Source: Prevotella sp. UBA4339 (lineage in GTDB: Bacteria > Bacteroidota > Bacteroidia > Bacteroidales > Bacteroidaceae). From it: DNA of 14,508 nucleotides. The notes under the pieces were generated by a model. That model was given only the letters and a program-made list of their open reading frames with translations. It did not search any database and was not told the origin of the DNA. The position numbers were made by a program, and so were the translations under genes. Each line of letters starts with the position of its first letter. The stretch's first letter is position 1. Shown here piece after piece: positions 1 through 6,484 of the stretch. The DNA lies in the NCBI GenBank assembly GCA_002393725.1, contig DGTJ01000084.1, positions 1 through 14,508 of the forward strand, written 5' to 3'.

Positions 1-275
1 AGGGCGTTGAGCACGTTGTGGACGGCCGACATATACTTGTCCTCCAGCTGGTCGGCGGCCTTCAGGTCGTCGCTAGCGAAGTCCTTACCCGAGTATCGGC
101 GGTAGGCTGCGTCCTCAGCCAGCCGCGCCTGGTGCACGGCTGCGACGGCTGCCGTCAGCAGCTGGTTGTCGGTAGTGTAGGCCTGCAGGCGGTCGTCTAT
201 CTGCTGCGTCACGCCGTCGTGATTGGCGTTAGTCAGCCGTGACAGAAAACTTGTAACTAATGTTCTTGTAGCCAT
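1..275 (-). CDS. DUF6261-like protein, N-terminal part (cut by window edge)
   Basis: An open frame runs on the minus strand from an ATG at 275-273 to the window edge, giving 91 complete codons with no stop. It begins MATRTLVTSFLSRL and later reads KAADQLEDKYMSAVHNVLNA. It has no signal peptide or membrane segment and looks helical, rich in Ala, Asp and Gln. The layout of an N-terminal 'L.RL.NA.H' stretch, then a 'Y..YSGKDFASDDLKAAD..ED' stretch, recalls the Bacteroidetes family DUF6261, whose function is unknown; this is recognition from memory and is tentative. It lies behind the terminator of the fimbrial operon, so it is probably a separate transcript. The leader just before the ATG is A-rich, as usual in this phylum, with no Shine-Dalgarno sequence. 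The missing C-terminal part prevents a length comparison. Confidence 0.55.
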   Translation of the reverse strand, partial: MATRTLVTSFLSRLTNANHDGVTQQIDDRLQAYTTDNQLLTAAVAAVHQARLAEDAAYRRYSGKDFASDDLKAADQLEDKYMSAVHNVLNA

Positions 276-385
276 AATCTTTTTGTCGTTTTAGGGATTA
301 TACGATTCTTGTTGTCATTCTGTTTGTTGTCATGTCTCAGCCCGTCGTGTGGGGCTGCGAGAGGGTCGTCTCTTTCGGGAGAGAG

Positions 386-436
386 AAAAAAAGGAGGGCG
401 GCGCCGTCCGCGCCGTGGCTTTCGGGGCCGCCCTCC
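386..436 (-). terminator. Intrinsic terminator of the fimbrial operon
   Basis: Read on the minus strand, a perfect 10-bp stem (GGAGGGCGGC at 393-402 pairing with 427-436) encloses a 24-base loop and is followed directly by seven T (complement of 386-392). It lies about 90 bases past the stop of the 618-residue fimbrillin gene and before the start of the DUF6261-like gene, so it should end the fimbrial transcript. Confidence 0.8.
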
Positions 437-448
437 GTGGTTTGTCAC

Positions 449-512
449 TGGCCTCACAAAGTGTCAGACACCTTGTGAGCTAGACACCTTGTGAGCTTTG
501 TGAGCTCGAGCT
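449..512. repeat. Dispersed near-palindromic repeat, copy 1, with tandem tail
   Basis: Bases 449-481 are identical over 33 bases to 7311-7343. The core folds as a hairpin: arms 453-463 and 469-479 pair as CTCACAA/TTGTGAG and GTG/CAC around one A-C mismatch, with loop TCAGA. In this copy the last 16 bases (AGACACCTTGTGAGCT, 466-481) are repeated at once at 482-497, then a partial unit TTGTGAGCT follows at 498-506. It lies between the adhesin gene's stop and its terminator, so it would be transcribed in the 3' untranslated region. Its function is unknown. Confidence 0.8.
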
Positions 513-526
513 AACTGTGCCGATGG

Positions 527-2383
527 TCAGTTATGGCCTTTACCGCCTGTACCTGCGGTACAATAGTCACAACCACTGCCGATAGAACCGTTAGAGCCGT
601 CATTGCCTGACGTTGAGCCGCCGTTTTTGGTCAGAGTGCCGCTGATGGCATCGCCGCCGTTGCCTCCAGAACACTCATAACCATTAATGCCGACACTACC
701 GCCGTTGCCTCCTGTGGCTGTCAGCGTGCCGCCGTTGACGATCACTGAGCCGCTGATAGCATCGCCGCCGTTGCCTCCATGAGAATCATAAGCACCATAG
801 GCGGAATTACCGCCGTTGCCTCCTCTGGCTGTCAGCGTGCCGCCGCTGACGATCACTGAGCCGTTGATGGCATCGCCGCCGTTGCCTCCATGAGATTCTT
901 CAGCACCATTACCGCCGTTGCCTCCTGTGGCTGTCAGCGTGCCGCTGGTCAGGACGAGTGTTCCGCTGCCTGCAACAGTCGATGCGGTGCTGTTGTTCGT
1001 GCCGTTGATGTTCATCGTGCCATTGCCCTCGACGGTGAGCGTTGCGCCGCTGGCAAGGCTGATGCCCTTGTTCAGGGTGAGCGTCTGGTCGTCGGTGAGC
1101 GTCAGCGTCACGTTGCCGCTCACGGTGATGGCGTTGCCGTAGGTCAAGCCGCCTGCGGGCACGGCGAAGGTACCTGCCGTCCATGCGGTGGTGGTGTTGT
1201 CAAGCGTGGTGACGGCAGGAGTCACGGTGACGGTGCAGTTTCCCTTAACACCGCTACCGTCGTTTGCCTCGGCATAGATAGTGACAGTTCCTGCGGCTAC
1301 GGCGGTCACCTTGCCGTCTTGGTCAACGGTGGCCTTCGTCTCGTCGCTGGTCTTCCATGTGTATGTTTTGTCCGTGGCGTTGTCGGGAGCCACTGCGGTC
1401 ACGCTGAGCGTTTCGGTCGAGCCGACCTTGATTGAGGTCTCGGTCTTGTTGAGCGTGATGGCGGTGACGGGGACGCTGGCGCTGGCGCTGCCCTGCTCCT
1501 CAGCCTGTCCGCCTGCGAGTATCTCGCCGGTGGTCCAGTCCTGTACGGTGACGCTTGCCACCTCAATTCTGTTCTTACCCACTACGAGGTTGAAGGTGTA
1601 GCTGTTGCCTGCCTCCAGTTCGGGGATGTCCTTCACGAGGAGGGTGCTGCCTTCGCCGTCGCTCAGCGTGATGAAGCGGGCGCCGCTTTCACCATCGCCA
1701 GGAACGACGAGGGCGGTGTAGGTAGAGCCTTGACCACCGTTGCCCTGTGCGTATGGCTGGATTTCGGTGCTGCTGCCCGTGGGATTGCCGTCGGCAATGC
1801 CACTGGCTTCGCTGTAGATGCTGACGTTGCTGACGGTCTTCTCGTCGTCATCGTACTGGCTGCCGAAGCCGCTGATGCGTACGATGACGCGGGCCATCTT
1901 GCGCTCCAGCTGCATCTGGATGTCGCTGCCGCCCTCGGGACGGGAGATGTTCTGCTGGCGGGTCATGTAGTCGGCGAGGGCTATCTTTGCCTCGCTGCTC
2001 TGGTCGGCGGGCACGGTGAAGGTGGTCATCGACGTGCCGGTGGTTGCAGGATAGTATGCCGAGAAGGTGAGCATGGGCTGTGTCCAGAGGAGGAACTTGT
2101 TGGACACTGCCTCAGTCCATGTCTGATCTTCGGTCGACGTGCACTGGAAGAGGACGGCCTCCTGGTCGTTGGTGCTGACGGCGATCTGGTCGCCCTGGTT
2201 GAACTGGCGCTGCGTGTCGTCGGTGGCAGCGGCATTGCTGCGGGTGGTGCCCTGGAGCGAGCCTACGGAGAAGTTGACGCTCACTGCATTGTCGGGACGG
2301 GCGACGGTGAAGTCGTCGCTCTGGCAGCTGGCCAGTGCGCCCATGAGGGCGAGGGCTGCCAAGGATAGATATTTTGCTTTCAT
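527..2383 (-). CDS. Fimbrillin with Big2 domain and Gly/Asn-rich repeat tail, candidate pilus tip adhesin
   Basis: This 618-residue lipoprotein has a lipobox ending LASC (Cys20) followed by QSDD, an acidic stretch typical of surface-exposed Bacteroidetes lipoproteins. Residues 30-290 look like a fimbrillin (Mfa-like) domain: a candidate Arg-protease site TTR-S at Arg48, a YYPATT stretch at about 110-115, the basic strand LERKMARVIVRI at about 159-170, and the usual closing QDWTTGEILAGGQ. Residues 303-390 form a bacterial Ig-like (Big2) domain, with ITLNKTETSIKVG and later KATVDQDGKVTAVAAGTVTI. Residues 395-480 are Thr/Asn-rich short beta repeats like the carbohydrate-binding beta-helix type. 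Residues 481-588 are three GGNGG-rich repeats, and the end carries CDYC. A tip subunit need not donate a C-terminal strand, so an added C-terminal module fits a tip adhesin. It is the last gene of the operon and is followed by a terminator. The fimbrillin call is firm; the tip role is inferred. Confidence 0.85.
   Translation of the reverse strand: MKAKYLSLAALALMGALASCQSDDFTVARPDNAVSVNFSVGSLQGTTRSNAAATDDTQRQFNQGDQIAVSTNDQEAVLFQCTSTEDQTWTEAVSNKFLLWTQPMLTFSAYYPATTGTSMTTFTVPADQSSEAKIALADYMTRQQNISRPEGGSDIQMQLERKMARVIVRISGFGSQYDDDEKTVSNVSIYSEASGIADGNPTGSSTEIQPYAQGNGGQGSTYTALVVPGDGESGARFITLSDGEGSTLLVKDIPELEAGNSYTFNLVVGKNRIEVASVTVQDWTTGEILAGGQAEEQGSASASVPVTAITLNKTETSIKVGSTETLSVTAVAPDNATDKTYTWKTSDETKATVDQDGKVTAVAAGTVTIYAEANDGSGVKGNCTVTVTPAVTTLDNTTTAWTAGTFAVPAGGLTYGNAITVSGNVTLTLTDDQTLTLNKGISLASGATLTVEGNGTMNINGTNNSTASTVAGSGTLVLTSGTLTATGGNGGNGAEESHGGNGGDAINGSVIVSGGTLTARGGNGGNSAYGAYDSHGGNGGDAISGSVIVNGGTLTATGGNGGSVGINGYECSGGNGGDAISGTLTKNGGSTSGNDGSNGSIGSGCDYCTAGTGGKGHN
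620..943 (-). repeat. Three in-frame tandem repeats encoding GGNGG-rich units
   Basis: The units code for residues 481-514 (34), 515-551 (37) and 552-588 (37) of the adhesin, each starting GTLTA(T/R)GGNGG and containing GGNGGDAI(N/S)G. At the DNA level the plus-strand 14-mer CCGCCGTTGCCTCC occurs six times, starting at 654, 699, 765, 810, 876 and 912. The steps are 45, 66, 45, 66 and 36 bases, giving periods of 111, 111 and 102. Such near-identical copies allow gain or loss of units by recombination without a frameshift. Confidence 0.9.
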
Positions 2384-2420
2384 ATTATCTTTTTATTGTT
2401 TTTATTGTTAATGATTGGGG

Positions 2421-2439
2421 GCTGCGATGGTATCGCAGC
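2421..2439 (-). promoter_or_regulatory. Intercistronic hairpin A (GCTGCGAT-ggt-ATCGCAGC)
   Basis: An 8-bp perfect inverted repeat with a 3-base loop sits 15 bases past the stop of the fimbrillin at 2455-3471 and before the adhesin gene. No T-run follows on the minus strand, so it is not a standard intrinsic terminator. The same arms recur in the previous spacer (3514-3531). A role in mRNA processing, 3'-end protection or partial attenuation is possible. Confidence 0.65.
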
Positions 2440-2454
2440 TTACTGGACATTTTT

Positions 2455-3471
2455 TTACTCAGTGCCGAGGTTGTCGCCGGGCTGGTCTTCCCATGAGGTG
2501 ACGGTGAAGGCGCGGGCATTGAGGGTCGTGGTGTCATAGCCTACGGTGAGGGGCAGCGTGTAGTGCTTGCCCTGCTCCAGGGTGATGGCCTCGGTGTTGG
2601 TCCATGAGAACGAGCGCGTGCCAATCTTGAAGGATACGGTCAGCTGGCCGGCGGCGATGGTTTGCGGTACTACGATGGCCTCGTAGGTGGCATGGCTGTG
2701 CATGTCAGCATCGGTGCCAGCGGTGAAGGCGCACTGGTTAGCGAGGATGTCGGCAGCAACGGGAGTAGCGGCGGCGGTCACGGTGCCGTAGTTCTCGTTG
2801 GCAGTCTCCATGGCATTGAACTGGTAGCCGGCGTTGGTGCCCTTGATGGTGAACTCGGTGATGTCCGAGGCGTTGTTCAGCTTCGGGTTAACCTTGTAGA
2901 ACTCGTTGGCGAGGTCGAGCGTCACGTCGAGCTTGGTCAGGGCGTGGTAGAAGTTGATGAGCAGCTTGCCATTCTGCATCAGCGTCTGCTCCTGCGAGGG
3001 GTTGCTGATGGTCTTGGTGGGCATGGTCAGCAGGTCCTCCTGCTTCACCTTTGCCTCGGTGCTCTGGTCGGCAGCCACGGTGAGGTTGGCACCGTTGACG
3101 AACTCTCCGTCGGTGAATGTCTTGCCCTGCTTGTAAGCAGCGGTCACGTCGATTCTCTGCTGGTCGTTCTGCCAGAGCATACGGTTCACGGGCCTCCACT
3201 CAGTGCCGTCGTACTGTACGGTATTGAAGTAGCTGTAGGTGGCCGAGTTGGGGTTGTCAATCTTCACCTGGAACTGCTGGCCGTTCTGGTTCACGTCGCT
3301 GCCGGTGATGCTGGCGCGGGTGGCTACGACGGTGGGGTCAACGAGGTTGGTGGTGAAGCGCATCACGCCGTCCTCGGGATACTGCGAGACGAAGCTCTGC
3401 TCGTCGTCGCTGGAGCATGCCGTCAGCGCCATGGCTGCTGCGGCTGCGAAGAAAATGTTTTTGAATCTCAT
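2455..3471 (-). CDS. Fimbrillin family protein (type V pilin precursor), 338 residues
   Basis: This is a probable structural or accessory pilin exported as a lipoprotein. The signal ends LTAC (Cys19), followed by SSDDEQ. A candidate maturation site ATR-A lies at Arg52, where type V pilins are cut by an Arg-specific protease to open the strand-acceptor groove. Family features visible are the 'AADQSTEAKVKQEDLL' stretch at about 133-148, the conserved strand FYHALTKLDVTL at about 173-184, the YEAIVVPQTI strand, and the closing VTSWED. Homology between subunits is low outside these marks, as usual. It is the fourth gene of the operon, with hairpin spacers on both sides (80 bases upstream, 71 downstream). 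Whether it is the shaft or an accessory subunit cannot be told from the sequence. Confidence 0.87.
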   Translation of the reverse strand: MRFKNIFFAAAAAMALTACSSDDEQSFVSQYPEDGVMRFTTNLVDPTVVATRASITGSDVNQNGQQFQVKIDNPNSATYSYFNTVQYDGTEWRPVNRMLWQNDQQRIDVTAAYKQGKTFTDGEFVNGANLTVAADQSTEAKVKQEDLLTMPTKTISNPSQEQTLMQNGKLLINFYHALTKLDVTLDLANEFYKVNPKLNNASDITEFTIKGTNAGYQFNAMETANENYGTVTAAATPVAADILANQCAFTAGTDADMHSHATYEAIVVPQTIAAGQLTVSFKIGTRSFSWTNTEAITLEQGKHYTLPLTVGYDTTTLNARAFTVTSWEDQPGDNLGTE

Positions 3472-3513
3472 AATTACTATAAATTAATAATGTTGATAGA
3501 TATTCGGTTTAGG

Positions 3514-3531
3514 GCTGCGATATATCGCAGC
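3514..3531 (-). promoter_or_regulatory. Intercistronic hairpin B, 18-base perfect palindrome
   Basis: GCTGCGATATATCGCAGC is a perfect palindrome lying 20 bases past the stop of the fimbrillin at 3552-4439. Its outer arms are identical to those of hairpin A at 2421-2439, and both are preceded by GGG on the plus strand. No T-run follows on the minus strand. The shared arms at the same place behind two consecutive pilin genes suggest a functional element and not chance. Confidence 0.65.
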
Positions 3532-3551
3532 ATACGGGACGAAGTTTGCCA

Positions 3552-4439
3552 TCACATGGCCTGGCCGCCGTCGATGGTGGTGCCTTCAGTCCAGTCGTTG
3601 ATGCTCACCTCGCCCAGCTCAATCTTGTTGCGTCCCACGATGAGGTTCAGCGTGGTGTACTTGCCTGCCTCGAGGGGGATGTCAGCATCGTGAGTGTAGG
3701 TGTAGTCCTGTCCGTCGATGGTGATGGTGACTGTGCGGAAGCCCGTCTGGGGAATCATGATGCTGCTGTAGGTGGCCTCATAGCCCGTCTGGGCTGCGAT
3801 GGCTGGCATCGATACGCTGGCCTGAGTGCCGGCGGTGACCGTCTGCGCCAGGTAGTCAACGGTGGCAGTAGAGGCGGCGGTGGCTACGCACGATGTGATG
3901 GCGGGCGTCTCGTCCCACTGGTTGCGGAAGTTCATGTTGACGTAGAGCTTCGCCATGGCGTGGTCGAAGGTCAGCGAGACGGGGTTCTGCGTGGCGATGA
4001 GTCCGCTCAGCTGGCGTGCCACGAGCAGGTCGCTGGCCTCATAGTCGGCAGGGTCGAGCGTGTAGGGGTCGGCGGTGAAGTCGCTCACCGTGCGAGCCGG
4101 ATAGATGCCGAGGAAGTAGTGGGGCGTCACCATGTCGGCCCAGAGCATGGGCGTGGCAGGTGTCCACTTGCCGTCGGTGCCGAGGGTGTTCACCACGCCG
4201 TTGACCACCTTGTCGGCAGCAACAGCCGTGGCCGAGCCCGTCCAGGCGTAGAGGGTCACGCCGTCGCCGGCATCGAACACGGCGCTGTTGCCCGTCGTCG
4301 TGGCGCGGGTCATGCTGCCGATGCTCGCCTCGATGGTGATGTACTTGGCCTCCGGCTTGCCGGAAGCCGACTCGTCGCTGCTGCACGCTGCGACCAGGAG
4401 ACCGAGGGCAGCCAACGGAATGAATCTTAATGCTTTCAT
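3552..4439 (-). CDS. Fimbrillin family protein (type V pilin precursor), 295 residues
   Basis: This is a probable pilin subunit. The lipoprotein signal ends VAAC (Cys19), followed by SSDES. A candidate Arg cleavage site MTR-A lies at Arg45. The fimbrillin marks are a GIYPART stretch at about 111-117, a LLVARQLSG stretch in place of the usual 'DLL' element, the conserved strand FDHAMAKLYVNM at about 158-169, the strand YSSIMIPQTG, and the closing strands LNLIVGRNKIELGEVSINDWTEG (about 262-284). As the first pilin gene behind the FimB/Mfa2-like gene, with a 46-base spacer, it is a reasonable candidate for the major shaft subunit, but this rests on order alone. A hairpin follows its stop codon. 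Confidence 0.87.
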   Translation of the reverse strand: MKALRFIPLAALGLLVAACSSDESASGKPEAKYITIEASIGSMTRATTTGNSAVFDAGDGVTLYAWTGSATAVAADKVVNGVVNTLGTDGKWTPATPMLWADMVTPHYFLGIYPARTVSDFTADPYTLDPADYEASDLLVARQLSGLIATQNPVSLTFDHAMAKLYVNMNFRNQWDETPAITSCVATAASTATVDYLAQTVTAGTQASVSMPAIAAQTGYEATYSSIMIPQTGFRTVTITIDGQDYTYTHDADIPLEAGKYTTLNLIVGRNKIELGEVSINDWTEGTTIDGGQAM

Positions 4440-4485
4440 CTTGATGTTTAGTTTGAAATGTTAATATTTGAGCGAATTAAAAAAA

Positions 4486-5442
4486 TTATCTGTCGGGGTT
4501 GATAATCTCGCCGGTGATTGCCCAGCCGTCGGTCCAGTCGTTGATGGTGAAGGTCTCGAGCAGCATGTAGGGGCGCAGCTTCGTGTAGTCGAGCTCCACG
4601 ACGTAGGTCCTGCCGCACTCCATGCGGGGGGCATCGGCCAGATAGGTGAGCCGGGTGCCCTCGGGCGTGGTGACGCTGAGCGAGAGGTAGCAGCGCTCCT
4701 GTCCGCCGGCGGTGGGCATCAGCGTGTGGTCGTCGTGGCGCAGGGTGGCGGCATCGGCAGGGTCGGCAGAGAGTGCGCCGAGGCTGACGGTCAGGTAGTC
4801 CTCGCGGTCGGCCACGCCATAGCGGCCCTGTCCGTCGCGATGGGTCAGCAGCACGTCGCGGGCCACGCGCTCCACCGAGGCGGTGATGGCGGCACCCGTA
4901 GGCACATTGTGCACGATGACCGTCAGTTCAGGCAGCAGGCGCTGCAGGTGGAACTCGGCCACGGTAATCTCGTCGGCCTTCACTGTGGCGTGCGTCACGG
5001 CATACCACGACTGGGCGGGCGACGATGCAGGCTCGGCGAGCGACACGCGGGTGTCGGGCAGGGCGGTGTGTAGCTCTTCGTCGGCACGGGTCGTACTGCG
5101 GGTGTCGGCATTTTCAAGGATATAGCCGTTGGCCTCGTCCATATCGACGGTCACCAGCAGGTCGTAGTCGCCCACGGGCAACTGCTGCAGCCACTCGGAA
5201 GCGGATTCAGTATCGGTGAAGTTATGGGCGACGGTGGTGCCGCCTGTGCCGCTGACGGTGAAGCGGATGTCATCGATGGCGGAGTTGGCATCGCTCTGGT
5301 CGTCCCAGATGAGTTGCGGCGTGAGGTAGCCCACGGGCTGGTCGCCGTACTCGCTTGGCATTTCTTCGTGCTGGTCGTGATAGCAGGCGGTGAGCAGCAG
5401 CATGGCTGCCACGGCCCATAGGGGGAATATCTTCTTCATCAT
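4486..5442 (-). CDS. Mfa2/FimB-like fimbrial lipoprotein, probable pilus anchor
   Basis: This 318-residue lipoprotein has a signal ending LLTAC (Cys20), then YHDQHEE. The body has two beta-rich lobes and ends ETFTINDWTDGWAITGEI, the closing pattern shared with fimbrillins. The general layout matches the FimB/Mfa2 group (and the related DUF5119 proteins), which anchor type V pili in the outer membrane and limit their length. Unlike the three pilins it has no TR-(A/S) site near residue 50. Its only similar motifs (DTRSTTRAD) lie near residues 113-121. This fits an anchor that is not cut and stays lipidated, although I cannot exclude cleavage at those sites. It starts four bases after the stop of the beta-barrel gene, so the two are probably translationally coupled. 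The second Met (codon 2) is an equally possible start. Confidence 0.75.
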   Translation of the reverse strand: MMKKIFPLWAVAAMLLLTACYHDQHEEMPSEYGDQPVGYLTPQLIWDDQSDANSAIDDIRFTVSGTGGTTVAHNFTDTESASEWLQQLPVGDYDLLVTVDMDEANGYILENADTRSTTRADEELHTALPDTRVSLAEPASSPAQSWYAVTHATVKADEITVAEFHLQRLLPELTVIVHNVPTGAAITASVERVARDVLLTHRDGQGRYGVADREDYLTVSLGALSADPADAATLRHDDHTLMPTAGGQERCYLSLSVTTPEGTRLTYLADAPRMECGRTYVVELDYTKLRPYMLLETFTINDWTDGWAITGEIINPDR

Positions 5443-5446
5443 ACGT

Positions 5447-6205
5447 CTACTTGGTGTTAGTGAAATGATAGGATAGTTTCAGGCCGCCCTCCCAGATGAG
5501 GTTGCTCTTGTGGCAGTGCTCGGGGATGTTGTCGAAGCGCGAGCCCGTCAGGCAGGTGATGCCGCCATAGAGCTGCAGACCGATGTTACGGGCCACGCGG
5601 TAGCCCACGGCAGCCTGACCGCCCAGGCCGAGGTGCCACTGGCGCGAGAATTCCTGCTCATACTTGCCTTGCGAGCCTGCTCCTGATGAACTGCCTGTGG
5701 CGAGGTGCTTGGTGCGGGTGATGACCGCCGACATCTGAGGCGACAGGGTGACCGACCACTTGCATACGGGCTGCGTCAGGAGCGACAGCACGTCGAAGTT
5801 GGCCTGCACGCCGAAGCGCATCCAGCGGGTCTTGGCTTCCAGGTCGCTGTAGTAGTGGCCCTGCTTGTCCAGGACGGGGGTGAAGGTGCGCTCGCCGTCG
5901 GTGGAGAGCCAGTAGGGGCAGCAGTCGAGCGACGTCTGCTTCTGCCAGCCCATCGTGGCGAGGGCTTCAACTGATAACAAGCGGCTGAGCTGATAGCCGC
6001 CGAAGACGCCTGCCTGAGCACCGGCGCCGGTCTTGCTCTCGGTGATGCTGCGGAATGTGGCCTGGCCGAACGAGGTGCCACCGCTGAGCCCCGCATACCA
6101 GCCGCGGGCATAGTCGCGGCTGTCGCCCTGGGCAGAGGCTGTCTGCACCCCTGCGGTCATGCACGCCATAAGAAGCAGAAGGGTAAATGCTTTTTTCTTC
6201 ATCAT
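5447..6205 (-). CDS. Outer-membrane beta-barrel protein, first gene of fimbrial operon
   Basis: From the ATG at 6205 this is 252 residues: MMKKKAFTLLLLMACM, then a hydrophobic signal ending ASA-QG, so secretion by signal peptidase I is expected. The mature part alternates Gly and aromatic residues (WYAGLSGGTSFG, GVFGGYQLSRLLSVEAL, LGLGGQAAVGYRV, IGLQLYGGITCL) and ends in GGLKLSYHFTNTK, a last-strand pattern of small outer-membrane barrels. The frame can be extended by nine codons to a TTG at 6232, but the signal peptide begins properly at the Met pair, so ATG 6205 or 6202 is preferred. Barrel or OmpA-like proteins often head Bacteroidales fimbrial operons; a role in pilus assembly or anchoring is inferred. 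Five Cys are present, including an odd adjacent pair in DCCPYW. Confidence 0.75.
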   Translation of the reverse strand: MMKKKAFTLLLLMACMTAGVQTASAQGDSRDYARGWYAGLSGGTSFGQATFRSITESKTGAGAQAGVFGGYQLSRLLSVEALATMGWQKQTSLDCCPYWLSTDGERTFTPVLDKQGHYYSDLEAKTRWMRFGVQANFDVLSLLTQPVCKWSVTLSPQMSAVITRTKHLATGSSSGAGSQGKYEQEFSRQWHLGLGGQAAVGYRVARNIGLQLYGGITCLTGSRFDNIPEHCHKSNLIWEGGLKLSYHFTNTK

Positions 6206-6279
6206 ATTGAAAAACTGATTAGATATAGACAAAAAACAATGAGGCTTCCCATTGCAGAAAGCATGGAAAACCTTATATT

Positions 6280-6297
6280 TACGCGCACGGGCGCGTA
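6280..6297 (-). promoter_or_regulatory. Leader hairpin upstream of the fimbrial operon
   Basis: A 7-bp GC-rich inverted repeat (TACGCGC / GCGCGTA, loop ACGG) lies 75-92 bases before the ATG of the beta-barrel gene. If transcription starts near the GA tract, it would form a stable hairpin in the 5' leader. It lacks a following T-run on the minus strand. Confidence 0.45.
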
Positions 6298-6330
6298 TGT
6301 TAATAAAGGTGGTGGACTGGCGGTTAGCGC

Positions 6331-6361
<31 letters not shown>

Positions 6362-6375
6362 TAATCAAATTATCG

Positions 6376-6400
6376 GAATGACCAAATGTTTCGGTCATTC
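6376..6400. promoter_or_regulatory. Inverted repeat GAATGACC-n9-GGTCATTC in the fimbrial upstream region
   Basis: An 8-bp perfect inverted repeat with a 9-base loop (AAATGTTTC) lies 14 bases from the GA tract, upstream of it with respect to the fimbrial genes. On the plus strand it is followed by TTTT, so a weak terminator is possible. On the minus strand no T-run follows, and an operator for the fimbrial promoter is an alternative. The sequence alone does not decide. Confidence 0.5.
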
Positions 6401-6484
6401 TTTTCGCTGTGTTTGCATTATTTAACTCTCTGCGGGGCATGGGGATTACTCTCTGACGTTAGCGTTGGTTGATATGAAAAAACT

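Noticed and set aside
620..943. CRISPR-like regular spacing of the 14-mer CCGCCGTTGCCTCC
   Set aside because: The copies alternate 45/66 bases, lie in frame inside a coding region and encode GGNGG; the intervals are themselves repeated and are not unique spacers.
2421..2439. Intrinsic terminator inside the fimbrial operon
   Set aside because: The hairpin is not followed by a T-run on the minus strand (CCCCAATCATT follows), and the next gene is in the same functional set; the same holds for 3514-3531.
3546..4430. Long plus-strand open frame (294 codons) antisense to a fimbrillin gene
   Set aside because: It is the mirror of a clear lipoprotein pilin gene; the product is Val/Gly/His/Arg-rich with no signal or motif, as expected from high third-position G+C on the other strand. 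The 2662-3693, 1730-2368 and 890-1435 plus-strand frames are rejected for the same reason.
6206..6232. TTG start at 6232 for the beta-barrel gene
   Set aside because: The added residues SISNQFFN precede a complete signal peptide that begins at the Met pair (6205/6202); the ATG is the better start.
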